NCBI GenBank assembly: GCA_905181825.1
Contig: CAJIZJ010000006.1
Coordinates: 1-61,461 of the forward strand
Length of the DNA: 61,461 bases
Direction: 5' to 3'
From: an uncultured Flavobacteriaceae bacterium
GTDB lineage: Bacteria; Bacteroidota; Bacteroidia; Flavobacteriales; Flavobacteriaceae
Shown: piece after piece, positions 33,509-41,759 of the stretch
Numbering within the stretch: position 1 is the first letter of the stretch
How the letters are laid out: each line of letters begins with the position of its first letter
Notes under the pieces: generated by a model
The model's input: the letters and a program-made list of their open reading frames with translations, nothing else
What the model was told of the DNA's origin: nothing
The model's database searches: none
Translations under genes and position numbers: made by a program

Positions 33509-33530
33509 GTAAACATCGGGATTTTTTTTT
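33502..33530 (+). terminator. Attenuator terminator directly before pheA
   Basis: TCTCGATG (33502-33509), loop TAAA, CATCGGGA (33514-33521; one G-U), then nine T (33522-33530). The T-run abuts the pheA ATG at 33531, so this is a conditional terminator of the operon, not the end of an upstream gene. Confidence 0.88.
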
Positions 33531-34358
33531 ATGAAAAAAAGTGTAGCCATACAAGGGATAGAAGGGTCTTTCCATCACATAGTTTCTCAAATATATTTTG
33601 AAGATTCTATTGAAGTTCAGCCATATCTTTCATTTAATGAAGTGGTTGAAAGCTTGACCTCCAAAACGACGGATGTCGCTGTAATGGCTTTGGAGAACTC
33701 TATTGCAGGTTCTATTATTCCTAACTATGCACATATTGATGATCAAAACTTACACATTACAGGAGAGTTTTTTTTGGAAATACAACACAACTTAATGGCG
33801 CTTAAAGGACAGTCTATTGAGCAGGTCAACGAAGTGTTCTCTCATCCAATGGCTTTGTTACAATGTAAAGAGTTTTTTAAACAGTACCCGCATATCAAAT
33901 TAATTGAAGACACAGATACTGCGGAGGTTGCTAAGAGAATTCACGAAGGTCAAATTAAGGGAGTTGCGGCCATCGCTAGTTTAGAGGCAGCTAGCCTATT
34001 TACTTTAGATGTTTTAGCGGAAAGCATACAAACGATTAAGCATAACGAAACACGTTTTGTAATTGTAGAAAGAGCCCCTAAATTGCACAACCAAGATGCT
34101 GTAAATAAAGCGTCTGTAAAATTTCTTTTAGATCATAAACGTGGAAGCCTAGCTGCGATGCTTAATGTTATGAGTGATTGTAATTTAAATTTAACTAAAA
34201 TTCAATCGCTTCCTAAAATTGATACTCCTTGGAAATATGCTTTTTTTGTAGATATTACTTTTGAAGCCTTTTCGGACTACCAAAAAGGAAAAGCGATCAT
34301 GGAAATTATGGCAGAAGAATTTAAAATACTAGGAGAATATAAAAACGCAAAAAAATAA
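33531..34358 (+). CDS. pheA: Prephenate dehydratase
   Basis: Converts prephenate to phenylpyruvate, the Phe branch. 275 residues: PDT domain (about 1-180) with the TRF motif in 'IKHNETRFVIVER', then an ACT regulatory domain (about 195-270, 'KRGSLAAMLNVMSDCNLNLTKI'). No chorismate mutase domain; that is supplied by the last gene of the operon. The ACT effector motif that reads ESRP in enzymes inhibited by Phe is QSLP here, so allosteric control may differ. First structural gene after the attenuator; its stop overlaps the next ATG by one base. The ATG follows a run of nine T with no Shine-Dalgarno. Confidence 0.95.
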   Translation: MKKSVAIQGIEGSFHHIVSQIYFEDSIEVQPYLSFNEVVESLTSKTTDVAVMALENSIAGSIIPNYAHIDDQNLHITGEFFLEIQHNLMALKGQSIEQVNEVFSHPMALLQCKEFFKQYPHIKLIEDTDTAEVAKRIHEGQIKGVAAIASLEAASLFTLDVLAESIQTIKHNETRFVIVERAPKLHNQDAVNKASVKFLLDHKRGSLAAMLNVMSDCNLNLTKIQSLPKIDTPWKYAFFVDITFEAFSDYQKGKAIMEIMAEEFKILGEYKNAKK

Positions 34359-35500
34359 TGATTACTGCCAATCGGTTACATACTGTTGAAGAATATTACT
34401 TTTCTAAAAAATTAAGAGAGGTCAATGCCCTTAAGGCTGCTGGTGCTCCTATTATTAATTTAGGTATTGGTAGTCCAGACATAGGCCCTCCAAAAGCGGT
34501 GATTTCTGCAATTACAGATAGTTTGTCTGACGCTTCTGCACACAAATATCAAAGTTACCAAGGGTTGCCAGCACTTCGATCTGCTATAGCTAATTTTTAT
34601 AACTCCCATTATAAGGTCGTACTTAATCCGGAAAACCAAGTGCTTCCACTAATGGGGAGTAAAGAAGGGATCATGCATATTTCAATGGCATACCTTAACG
34701 AAGGAGATATTGCTTTGATACCAAACCCTGGTTACCCTACCTATACCTCAGTAACGAAACTAGTTGGGGCCACTCCGGTCTTTTATGATTTAAATGCAGC
34801 CTCCAATTGGCAGCCAGATTTAGTTTCTCTAGAAACCATGGACCTGTCTAAGGTCAAATTAATGTGGGTCAATTACCCGCATATGCCTACGGGTACTTTG
34901 GGAGATGATGAGGTTTTGAAAGGACTTGTTAATTTTGCCAAAAAGAATGATATTTTGCTTATCAATGATAACCCCTATAGTTTTATACTAAATGACAATC
35001 CTAGCAGTATTTTTAATATAGAAGGGGCTGAGGCAGTTTGCTTAGAGCTGAATTCTTTAAGTAAAACATTTAATATGGCTGGCTGGCGCGTTGGAATGCT
35101 AATGGGTGCTAAAGAGCATCTAGAGAATGTTATTAAGGTTAAAAGCAATATGGATTCAGGGATGTTTTATGGGATTCAAAAAGGAGCTATTGAGGCTCTA
35201 AACAGTTCTAAAAAATGGTTTAGTGACTTGAACGTCATTTATTCTGAACGCCGTGAGTTGGTATGGGAGTTAGCAACTGCCTTAAACTGCACTTTTGACA
35301 CGACTACATCTGGCATGTTTGTATGGGCTAAATTACCAGCAGGACTTAAATCCGAAGCGTTTATTGATAAAATACTAAATGACCATCACTTGTTTATCGC
35401 ACCTGGAACCATATTTGGAACTAACGGCGAAGGCTATATTAGGTTTTCATTATGCGCTCCAAAAGAAAGTATTGAACTGGCTATACAACGCGTATTATGA
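34358..35500 (+). CDS. Class I/II aminotransferase (aromatic pathway)
   Basis: PLP-dependent fold type I aminotransferase, 380 residues. Landmarks: 'NLGIGSPDIGPPKAV', 'YQSYQGLPALRSAI', 'PNPGYPTY', 'NYPHMPTG' (usually NYPNNPTG, here with His-Met), 'INDNPYSF' and the PLP lysine in 'NSLSKTFNMAGWRVG'. Given its place between pheA and tyrA, overlapping both by one to four bases, it most likely transaminates phenylpyruvate and 4-hydroxyphenylpyruvate to Phe and Tyr (or prephenate to arogenate). Substrate is inferred from operon context; family certain. Confidence 0.9.
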   Translation: MITANRLHTVEEYYFSKKLREVNALKAAGAPIINLGIGSPDIGPPKAVISAITDSLSDASAHKYQSYQGLPALRSAIANFYNSHYKVVLNPENQVLPLMGSKEGIMHISMAYLNEGDIALIPNPGYPTYTSVTKLVGATPVFYDLNAASNWQPDLVSLETMDLSKVKLMWVNYPHMPTGTLGDDEVLKGLVNFAKKNDILLINDNPYSFILNDNPSSIFNIEGAEAVCLELNSLSKTFNMAGWRVGMLMGAKEHLENVIKVKSNMDSGMFYGIQKGAIEALNSSKKWFSDLNVIYSERRELVWELATALNCTFDTTTSGMFVWAKLPAGLKSEAFIDKILNDHHLFIAPGTIFGTNGEGYIRFSLCAPKESIELAIQRVL

Positions 35501-36348
35501 AACAGGTAAGCATCATAGGAGTTGGGTTAATAGGTGGTAGTTTTGCTTTGGATCTACTACAGCATATTTCTGGTGTTTCTATTACTGGAATTGACCAAAA
35601 TGAGACCCACTTAAATGAAGCATTAGAACTTGGAATTATACATCAAACAGCCGATGTAGAAAGTGTTCGCTCTGCAGACCTTGTTGTGTTGGCTCTGCCG
35701 GTAAATGCCGCAATCAATGTTTTGACAGAAGTTTTAGAATTAATATCAGATCAAGCGATTGTGATTGATATGGGTTCCACCAAACAAGCGATCTGTGAGG
35801 CAGTAGCGCGACACCCAAAACGTGCTAATTTTTTAGCGACTCACCCAATTGCTGGAACTGAGTTCTCGGGCCCTTCGGCTGCTCTAAAAGGATTGTTTAA
35901 GAACAAAACAAATATTATTTGCGAATTAGACAAAACATCAACGGCTCTTTCTTTACAAGTAATAACACTTTTTGAAGCAATGGGAATGCATATCAGGTAT
36001 ATGACAGCAGTAGATCACGATAAACATATAGCTTATGTATCACACCTATCACACATTAGCTCCTTTATGTTGGGGAAGACCGTGATAGATAAAGAAAAGA
36101 ATGAGTCAGATATTTTTGACATGGCAGGGAGTGGATTTGAATCTACTGTACGATTAGCAAAAAGTTCACCAGCAATGTGGACTCCAATTTTTGAGCAAAA
36201 CAAAGAGAATGTTATAGAAACACTTACGGAGTATATTCAAAATCTTAATCAATTTAAAGCCTACATGGAAAATAATGATTTTGAGGCTGTATACACCGAA
36301 ATGAAAAACACAAATCATATTAAAAAAATACTAAAAGGAATTGCTTAA
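35497..36348 (+). CDS. tyrA: Prephenate dehydrogenase
   Basis: Oxidative decarboxylation of prephenate to 4-hydroxyphenylpyruvate, the Tyr branch. 283 residues: N-terminal Rossmann fold with 'IIGVGLIGGSFALDL' (GxGxxG), then 'ATHPIAGTEFSGPSAA', where the histidine is catalytic, and a helical dimer domain with 'YVSHLSHISSFML'. No chorismate mutase or ACT domain. Its ATG overlaps the aminotransferase stop by four bases (ATGA). The next gene begins 10 bp after its stop. Whether it prefers prephenate or arogenate cannot be told here. Confidence 0.95.
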   Translation: MKQVSIIGVGLIGGSFALDLLQHISGVSITGIDQNETHLNEALELGIIHQTADVESVRSADLVVLALPVNAAINVLTEVLELISDQAIVIDMGSTKQAICEAVARHPKRANFLATHPIAGTEFSGPSAALKGLFKNKTNIICELDKTSTALSLQVITLFEAMGMHIRYMTAVDHDKHIAYVSHLSHISSFMLGKTVIDKEKNESDIFDMAGSGFESTVRLAKSSPAMWTPIFEQNKENVIETLTEYIQNLNQFKAYMENNDFEAVYTEMKNTNHIKKILKGIA

Positions 36349-36358
36349 AAATTAAAAA

Positions 36359-37441
36359 ATGGAAAATAAAAAGGAACTTAGAAACTGGTTGAATGCGTTA
36401 AATCTAGATCACCCCTTAGTTATCGCTGGCCCGTGTAGTGCAGAGACTGAAGAACAAGTATTAAAAATAGCTCATGAGCTTAAAGATACAGATGTCAACT
36501 ATTATCGTGCAGGAATCTGGAAACCTCGTACACGTCCAGGTAATTTTGAGGGTGTTGGGGCATTAGGGCTCAAATGGCTTCAAAAAGTAAAAGCAGAAAC
36601 AGGTCTGAAAACAGCAACTGAAGTTGCCAATAGAGCACATGTAGAATTAGCTTTGGAACATGATATCGATTTACTTTGGATTGGTGCGCGCTCAACGGTG
36701 AGTCCGTTTATTGTACAAGAAATAGCAGATGCTTTACAAGGCACTGATAAAATTGTTTTAGTTAAAAATCCTGTAAACCCTGATTTAGCATTGTGGTTAG
36801 GTGCGGTTGAAAGATTAGCGACTGCAGACATAAAAAATCTAGGAGTTATCCATAGAGGGTTTTCGTCCTATGAAAAAACTAAATACAGAAACACTCCAGA
36901 ATGGCAGATGGCAATAGAGCTTCAAACAAAGTTCCCAGACCTTCCATTGATTAATGACCCATCTCATATCACAGGAAATCGCGATATGATTTTTGACGTT
37001 TCACAAACGGCTCTAGATTTAAATTTTGACGGTCTTATGATTGAAACTCATTTTGATCCAGATAATGCCTGGAGTGATGCCGCACAACAAGTCACGCCAG
37101 CTTCATTGATTCAGATCATGAAAGATTTAAAAATCAGAAAAGAATCAACCCCAGAAGCGGACTATAACGACCAGCTACAAAATTTGCGTGCACAAATAGA
37201 TGTGATGGATAATCAGTTACTTGAAACTTTAGGTAAGAGAATGAAAGTAGCTGAAGGAATCGGAGCCCTTAAAAAGCAAAAAAACGTTGCTGTTTTACAA
37301 AGTAAGCGATGGAACGAGATATTAGGTAAAATGGTCCTTGAGGGCGAACAATACAATTTGAGCGAAGAGTTTATCCTCAAATTATTTAAAGCAGTCCACC
37401 AAGAATCAATCAATCATCAAGAACAAATCTTGAATAAATAA
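36359..37441 (+). CDS. Bifunctional DAHP synthase / chorismate mutase
   Basis: Combines the entry enzyme of the shikimate pathway with the branch-point mutase. 360 residues: type I-beta (KDSA-like) DAHP synthase domain (about 1-260; 'IAGPCSAETEEQ', 'RAGIWKPRTRPG', 'IGARSTVSPF', 'INDPSHITGNRD'), then an AroQ chorismate mutase helical domain (about 262-360; 'LRAQIDVMDNQLLETLGKRM'). The order DAHP synthase then mutase is typical for Bacteroidota; the mutase domain usually serves as the feedback-inhibition module. It completes pheA-aminotransferase-tyrA into a self-contained Phe/Tyr operon. A strong terminator overlaps its stop codon. Confidence 0.94.
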   Translation: MENKKELRNWLNALNLDHPLVIAGPCSAETEEQVLKIAHELKDTDVNYYRAGIWKPRTRPGNFEGVGALGLKWLQKVKAETGLKTATEVANRAHVELALEHDIDLLWIGARSTVSPFIVQEIADALQGTDKIVLVKNPVNPDLALWLGAVERLATADIKNLGVIHRGFSSYEKTKYRNTPEWQMAIELQTKFPDLPLINDPSHITGNRDMIFDVSQTALDLNFDGLMIETHFDPDNAWSDAAQQVTPASLIQIMKDLKIRKESTPEADYNDQLQNLRAQIDVMDNQLLETLGKRMKVAEGIGALKKQKNVAVLQSKRWNEILGKMVLEGEQYNLSEEFILKLFKAVHQESINHQEQILNK

Positions 37442-37470
37442 AAAAAGGCTCGCATTGCGAGCCTTTTTTG
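37441..37470 (+). terminator. Terminator of the Phe/Tyr operon
   Basis: AAAAAAGGCTCGC (37441-37453), 3-nt loop ATT, GCGAGCCTTTTTT (37457-37469). The last base of the stop codon is the first base of the hairpin. Confidence 0.92.
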
Positions 37471-37532
37471 TTTACTTAGAAATGCGGTCTTAAAAGAAAT
37501 TTGTTTCTTTGTTGATATATTTAAAACTAAGA

Positions 37533-38483
37533 ATGACAGGAATCGTATATAAATCTACCGGAAGTTGGTACTCCATTAAGGCTCAAGACGGAACGTTTTA
37601 TGATTGTCGTATAAAGGGTAAGTTCCGAATTCAGGGCATCAAAAGCACCAACCCTTTGGCGGTTGGAGATGTGGTGGACTTTGATTTAGAGACCAGTAAT
37701 AACACCCAAACAGGGGTGATTAATACAATTCATCCGCGTCAAAATTACATCGTTAGGAAATCGGTGAACCTCTCCAAGCAAACGCATATTATTGCGAGTA
37801 ATATTGATCAGGTTTTTTTGTTAGTGACCATAGACAATCCGCCTACTTTTACAAGTTTTATTGATCGTTTTTTAGCCACAACCGAGGCGTACTCAATAAA
37901 AGCAGTATTGCTTTTTAATAAAGTAGATGTCAATGATGATGCTACCAAAGAAATTGTAAATGATCTTACGTCTCTTTATGAAGGAATTGGATATCAGTGT
38001 TTAAGCATTTCTGCAAAAACAGGCCAAAATATTGAGGCTGTTAAAAGTCTCATGACTGGAAAGTCCAGCATGTTTGCAGGGCATTCAGGGGTTGGAAAAT
38101 CCACATTAGTTAATACTATTGAACCCGGCTTAAATATTAAAACCAAAGAGATTTCTGATCAACACAAACAAGGGCAGCACACCACCACTTTTGCAGAAAT
38201 GTTTGACCTTAGCTTTGAGGCTCAAATAATAGACACCCCTGGAATCAAAGGCTTTGGGGTTGTAGATATGGAGCCAGCTGAGGTGGATAATTACTTCCCA
38301 GAATTATTTGCACTAAAGGAGTCCTGTAAATTTAACAACTGTTTGCATTTACATGAACCCCAATGCGCTGTGAAATTGGCCCTTGAAAACAATCAAATTT
38401 CGGCATCGCGTTATAAAAGTTATACTCAAATTTTGGAAGGCGATGAAGAACATTACAGAACCGATAATTATGAGCCAAAATGA
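37533..38483 (+). CDS. rsgA: Ribosome small-subunit GTPase RsgA
   Basis: Circularly permuted GTPase that tests late 30S maturation. 316 residues from ATG 37533; the frame to 37509 is not conserved-looking. Order: OB-fold (about 5-75), G4 'LLFNKVD', then G1 'GHSGVGKSTL', G3 'DTPGIKGFG', and a C-terminal zinc motif 'CKFNNCLHLHEPQC' (Cys-Cys-His-Cys type). The G4-G1-G3 order is the hallmark of the family. First gene of a run rsgA-dtd-mazG-aroA-queA; the next gene overlaps its stop by four bases. Confidence 0.95.
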   Translation: MTGIVYKSTGSWYSIKAQDGTFYDCRIKGKFRIQGIKSTNPLAVGDVVDFDLETSNNTQTGVINTIHPRQNYIVRKSVNLSKQTHIIASNIDQVFLLVTIDNPPTFTSFIDRFLATTEAYSIKAVLLFNKVDVNDDATKEIVNDLTSLYEGIGYQCLSISAKTGQNIEAVKSLMTGKSSMFAGHSGVGKSTLVNTIEPGLNIKTKEISDQHKQGQHTTTFAEMFDLSFEAQIIDTPGIKGFGVVDMEPAEVDNYFPELFALKESCKFNNCLHLHEPQCAVKLALENNQISASRYKSYTQILEGDEEHYRTDNYEPK

Positions 38484-38932
38484 GAGCAGTGATTCAACGT
38501 GTGTCTCAAGCAAGCGTCACTATTAATGGGGTCAAAATCGCTGAGATACAGTCTGGGTTATTAGTCCTTTTGGGGGTTGTTGACAGTGATACTTCAGAAG
38601 ACATTGAATGGTTGAGTAACAAGCTTACAAACCTTCGTATTTTTAATGATGCCGAGGGTGTCATGAACACCTCTCTTAAAAACAGCCACGGATCAGCCAT
38701 TGTGGTGAGTCAGTTCACATTATATGCACAAACTAAAAAAGGCAACCGCCCAAGTTATATCAAAGCTGCAAAGCCAGAAATTGCCAAACCACTTTACGAG
38801 CAATTCGTTCAGCAATTTGAAACAGATTTAGAGCAAACGGTACAAACAGGTGCGTTTGGCGCCGACATGAACGTAGGACTTACAAATGATGGCCCCGTCA
38901 CCATTATTATAGATACTAAAGCGCGCGAATAA
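38480..38932 (+). CDS. dtd: D-aminoacyl-tRNA deacylase
   Basis: Removes D-amino acids (and glycine) mischarged on tRNA. 150 residues, normal. Starts 'MRAVIQRVSQASVTI'; the two active-site motifs are visible: 'VVSQFTLYAQTKKGNRPSY' (SQFT) and 'NDGPVTIIID' (Gly-cisPro motif GPVT). ATG overlaps the rsgA stop by four bases (ATGA), implying translational coupling. Confidence 0.96.
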   Translation: MRAVIQRVSQASVTINGVKIAEIQSGLLVLLGVVDSDTSEDIEWLSNKLTNLRIFNDAEGVMNTSLKNSHGSAIVVSQFTLYAQTKKGNRPSYIKAAKPEIAKPLYEQFVQQFETDLEQTVQTGAFGADMNVGLTNDGPVTIIIDTKARE

Positions 38933-39017
38933 TTATTTTTCAATTGCTATTAGTGTCCAAATTAATTTGATTTAATTTTAAGATTGACTAATTTAGTATT
39001 TCTATAAATCTAACCAT

Positions 39018-39344
39018 ATGGACCTTCAAAATGCACAAAAAATAGTTGACAATTGGATCAAAGATCACGGCGTTCGCTATTTTAATGAACTCACTAATAT
39101 GGCGCAACTCACCGAGGAAGTTGGAGAGGTCGCTCGTATTATTTCTCGACGCTATGGCGAGCAAAGTGAAAAGGAAAGTGATAAAGATAAAGACCTCGGT
39201 GAAGAATTGGCGGATGTTTTATTCGTTGTTCTTTGTTTAGCCAATCAAACAGGAGTAAATTTGCAAGAGGCTTTTGATAAAAAACTAGAGTTAAAAACTA
39301 AGCGGGATCACAACCGTCACCATAGCAACGAAAAACTAAAATAA
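39018..39344 (+). CDS. MazG-like nucleotide pyrophosphohydrolase
   Basis: 108-residue all-alpha NTP pyrophosphohydrolase of the single-domain MazG/YpjD type. Metal-binding signature ExxE...ExxD is visible as 'LTEEVGEVARII' and 'DLGEELADVLFVVLCLA'. Likely hydrolyses aberrant or excess (d)NTPs to monophosphate and pyrophosphate; here pyrophosphate would be a substrate for the membrane pyrophosphatase, though that link is speculative. It lies 85 bp after dtd and is followed after 3 bp by aroA. Substrate unknown. Confidence 0.88.
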   Translation: MDLQNAQKIVDNWIKDHGVRYFNELTNMAQLTEEVGEVARIISRRYGEQSEKESDKDKDLGEELADVLFVVLCLANQTGVNLQEAFDKKLELKTKRDHNRHHSNEKLK

Positions 39345-39347
39345 ATT

Positions 39348-40574
39348 TTGCACCTTTTCCTTCAAAATTCAAAAATAAACCCACGTACTGACATTACCAT
39401 TACAGGGTCCAAAAGTGAATCCAACCGACTTTTATTACTAAAAGCACTTTTTGAAAATTTAGAGATTCAGAATGTTTCTAATTCGGATGATAGCCAGTAC
39501 ATGCTTAAGGCATTAAGCACGGAATCTACTACTGTAGACATTCACCATGCAGGAACCGCCATGCGTTTCTTGACTGCTTATTTCGCAACTTTAGAAGGGA
39601 ATACAACTCTATTGACGGGGTCTCAGCGAATGCAAGAACGCCCTATTAAAATACTGGTTGAAGCTCTTAGAGAATTAGGTGCAGATATAGAGTATGCTAA
39701 CAAAGAGGGGTATCCTCCTTTAAAAATTACGGGTAAACAGTTATTAAAAGATGAGGTTCGAATGAAAGCGAATGTAAGTAGTCAGTATATTTCCGCATTG
39801 TTACTGATGGCTACAAAACTTAAAAACGGATTGGAGTTACATCTGGAGGGAAAAATAACTTCTGTACCTTACATCAAAATGACGCTGTCATTACTAGAAC
39901 AAATTGGGGTTGAGACGTCTTTTGAAGGTCAAACAATTAAGGTCCAACCTTATTTAGAGGCCGCCCCAAAAACACTAACGGTAGAATCTGATTGGTCGTC
40001 TGCATCATATTTCTATAGTATTATTGCTTTAAGCCCACTAGGCACTCAAGTGAGTCTTAGCACATACAAAAAAGACAGCCTGCAAGGAGACGCGGTCTTG
40101 AAGGACATCTACAGGCAAATGGGAGTCGAAACTAGCTTTGAGGCGTCAAGAATCATATTAAAAAAAACAACTAATACTTTACCGCCATTGATAGACATCG
40201 ACTTAGCGAATGCCCCAGATATTGCACAAACTATTGTAGTAAGCTGTTTAGGACTCCAAATACAATGTCATATTACGGGTTTACACACTTTAAAAATTAA
40301 AGAAACAGATCGTTTAGAGGCACTAAAAAGTGAGATTTTTAAATTTGGTACGGATCTAAATATCACCAATGACAGTTTATCTCTTTTAGATCCTAAGCCC
40401 CTAATGTCTGGTGCAACTGTAGAAACCTATAACGATCACCGCATGGCTATGGCATTTGCGCCTTTGGCTCTATTAACCTCTTTTTCTATAAATGAAGCTG
40501 AGGTTGTTTCAAAATCCTTCCCTGATTTTTGGGAAAATTTATCAGAACTCGGATTCAATATCTCCGAATCTTAA
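39348..40574 (+). CDS. aroA: 3-phosphoshikimate 1-carboxyvinyltransferase (EPSP synthase)
   Basis: Joins shikimate-3-phosphate and PEP, step six of the shikimate pathway. 408 residues. The start is TTG at 39348: the conserved N-terminus 'ITITGSKSESNRLLLL' begins at about residue 16 and the first in-frame ATG (about codon 50) is far inside the fold. Other landmarks: 'HHAGTAMRFLTAYFA', 'GSQRMQERPI', 'KETDRLEAL' and 'YNDHRMAMAFAPLAL'. It sits 3 bp after the mazG-like gene, away from the other aromatic genes 2 kb upstream, so its expression is probably not under the Phe/Tyr attenuator. Confidence 0.93.
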   Translation: MHLFLQNSKINPRTDITITGSKSESNRLLLLKALFENLEIQNVSNSDDSQYMLKALSTESTTVDIHHAGTAMRFLTAYFATLEGNTTLLTGSQRMQERPIKILVEALRELGADIEYANKEGYPPLKITGKQLLKDEVRMKANVSSQYISALLLMATKLKNGLELHLEGKITSVPYIKMTLSLLEQIGVETSFEGQTIKVQPYLEAAPKTLTVESDWSSASYFYSIIALSPLGTQVSLSTYKKDSLQGDAVLKDIYRQMGVETSFEASRIILKKTTNTLPPLIDIDLANAPDIAQTIVVSCLGLQIQCHITGLHTLKIKETDRLEALKSEIFKFGTDLNITNDSLSLLDPKPLMSGATVETYNDHRMAMAFAPLALLTSFSINEAEVVSKSFPDFWENLSELGFNISES

Positions 40575-40649
40575 AAATAAAGGTTCAAATACTTGACAAC
40601 GCCTATTTTGAGGTTGTATATTCGCTACTTGAAAATAAAAAAACTAAGC

Positions 40650-41699
40650 ATGAAATTATCGCATTTTAACTTTGAATTACCAGATGAATTATTAGCAGAA
40701 TATCCTTCTGAAAACAGAGATGAGTCACGGCTTATGGTCTTGAATCGTGAAAAGCAAACGATTGAACACAAGCAGTTCAAGGATTTAATTGACTACTTTA
40801 ACGAAGACGATGTAATGATTCTTAACGACACCAAAGTCTTTCCAGCTCGTTTGTTTGGTAATAAAGAAAAAACGGGAGCGCGTATAGAAGTATTTCTTCT
40901 TAGAGAATTGAATGCTGAGCAACGGTTATGGGATGTGCTTGTAGATCCAGCTCGTAAAATTAGAATTGGTAATAAACTTTATTTTGGCGATGATGAAATG
41001 TTGGTCGCTGAGGTGATTGATAATACAACGTCAAGAGGGCGTACACTGCGCTTTTTATATGATGGATCTTATGAAGAATTTAGAAAAAAACTAACACAAT
41101 TGGGTCAAACTCCGTTACCTAAATATATCAACAGAGAAGTTGAGCCTGAAGATGAGGAGCGTTACCAAACAATTTATGCTAAAAAAGAAGGGGCTGTAGC
41201 AGCTCCAACAGCTGGACTGCATTTCTCAAAACATTTGTTAAAGCGCTTGGAGATCAAAGGGATTAATTTTGCTGAGATTACGCTACACGTTGGATTAGGG
41301 ACCTTTAATCCAGTAGAAGTAGAAGATCTATCTAAACATAAAATGGATAGTGAAGAAATTATTATTCCAACACAAACTGCAGATACCATTAACACTGCGC
41401 TTAAAGAAAAGCGTAGAATATGTGCAGTAGGAACCACTGCCATGCGTGCGATTGAAAGCTCTGTGTCTTCTAAAGGAAATCTTAATGATTATTCAGGATG
41501 GACAAATAAATTTATTTTCCCCCCTTATGAATTTTCGATAGCAAACTGTATGATTACTAACTTTCATACGCCCAAATCAACACTTTTAATGATGACTGCT
41601 GCATTTGGTGGGCATGATTTTGTAAAAAAGGCTTATGAAGAAGCGGTTAAAGAAAAATATAAATTTTATAGTTATGGTGATGCCATGCTAATCATCTAA
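40650..41699 (+). CDS. queA: tRNA preQ1(34) S-adenosylmethionine ribosyltransferase-isomerase
   Basis: Transfers and rearranges the ribosyl part of SAM to preQ1 in the tRNA wobble position, making epoxyqueuosine. 349 residues from ATG 40650; codons upstream to 40593 are rejected since QueA starts '[16 protein letters not shown]'. Landmarks: '[14 protein letters not shown]', '[12 protein letters not shown]', '[13 protein letters not shown]', '[10 protein letters not shown]' and '[13 protein letters not shown]'. Ends at a strong terminator. Confidence 0.96.
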   Translation: MKLSHFNFELPDELLAEYPSENRDESRLMVLNREKQTIEHKQFKDLIDYFNEDDVMILNDTKVFPARLFGNKEKTGARIEVFLLRELNAEQRLWDVLVDPARKIRIGNKLYFGDDEMLVAEVIDNTTSRGRTLRFLYDGSYEEFRKKLTQLGQTPLPKYINREVEPEDEERYQTIYAKKEGAVAAPTAGLHFSKHLLKRLEIKGINFAEITLHVGLGTFNPVEVEDLSKHKMDSEEIIIPTQTADTINTALKEKRRICAVGTTAMRAIESSVSSKGNLNDYSGWTNKFIFPPYEFSIANCMITNFHTPKSTLLMMTAAFGGHDFVKKAYEEAVKEKYKFYSYGDAMLII

Positions 41700-41708
41700 A
41701 ACAAATTT

Positions 41709-41736
41709 AAAAGCCTCCATGTTGAGGCTTTTTTTT
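41709..41736 (+). terminator. Intrinsic terminator after queA
   Basis: AAAAGCCTC (41709-41717), 6-nt loop, GAGGCTTTT (41724-41732), T-run to 41736. 10 bp after the queA stop. Confidence 0.9.
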
Positions 41737-41759
41737 AATGTTAACTAGTTTTAATTAAG

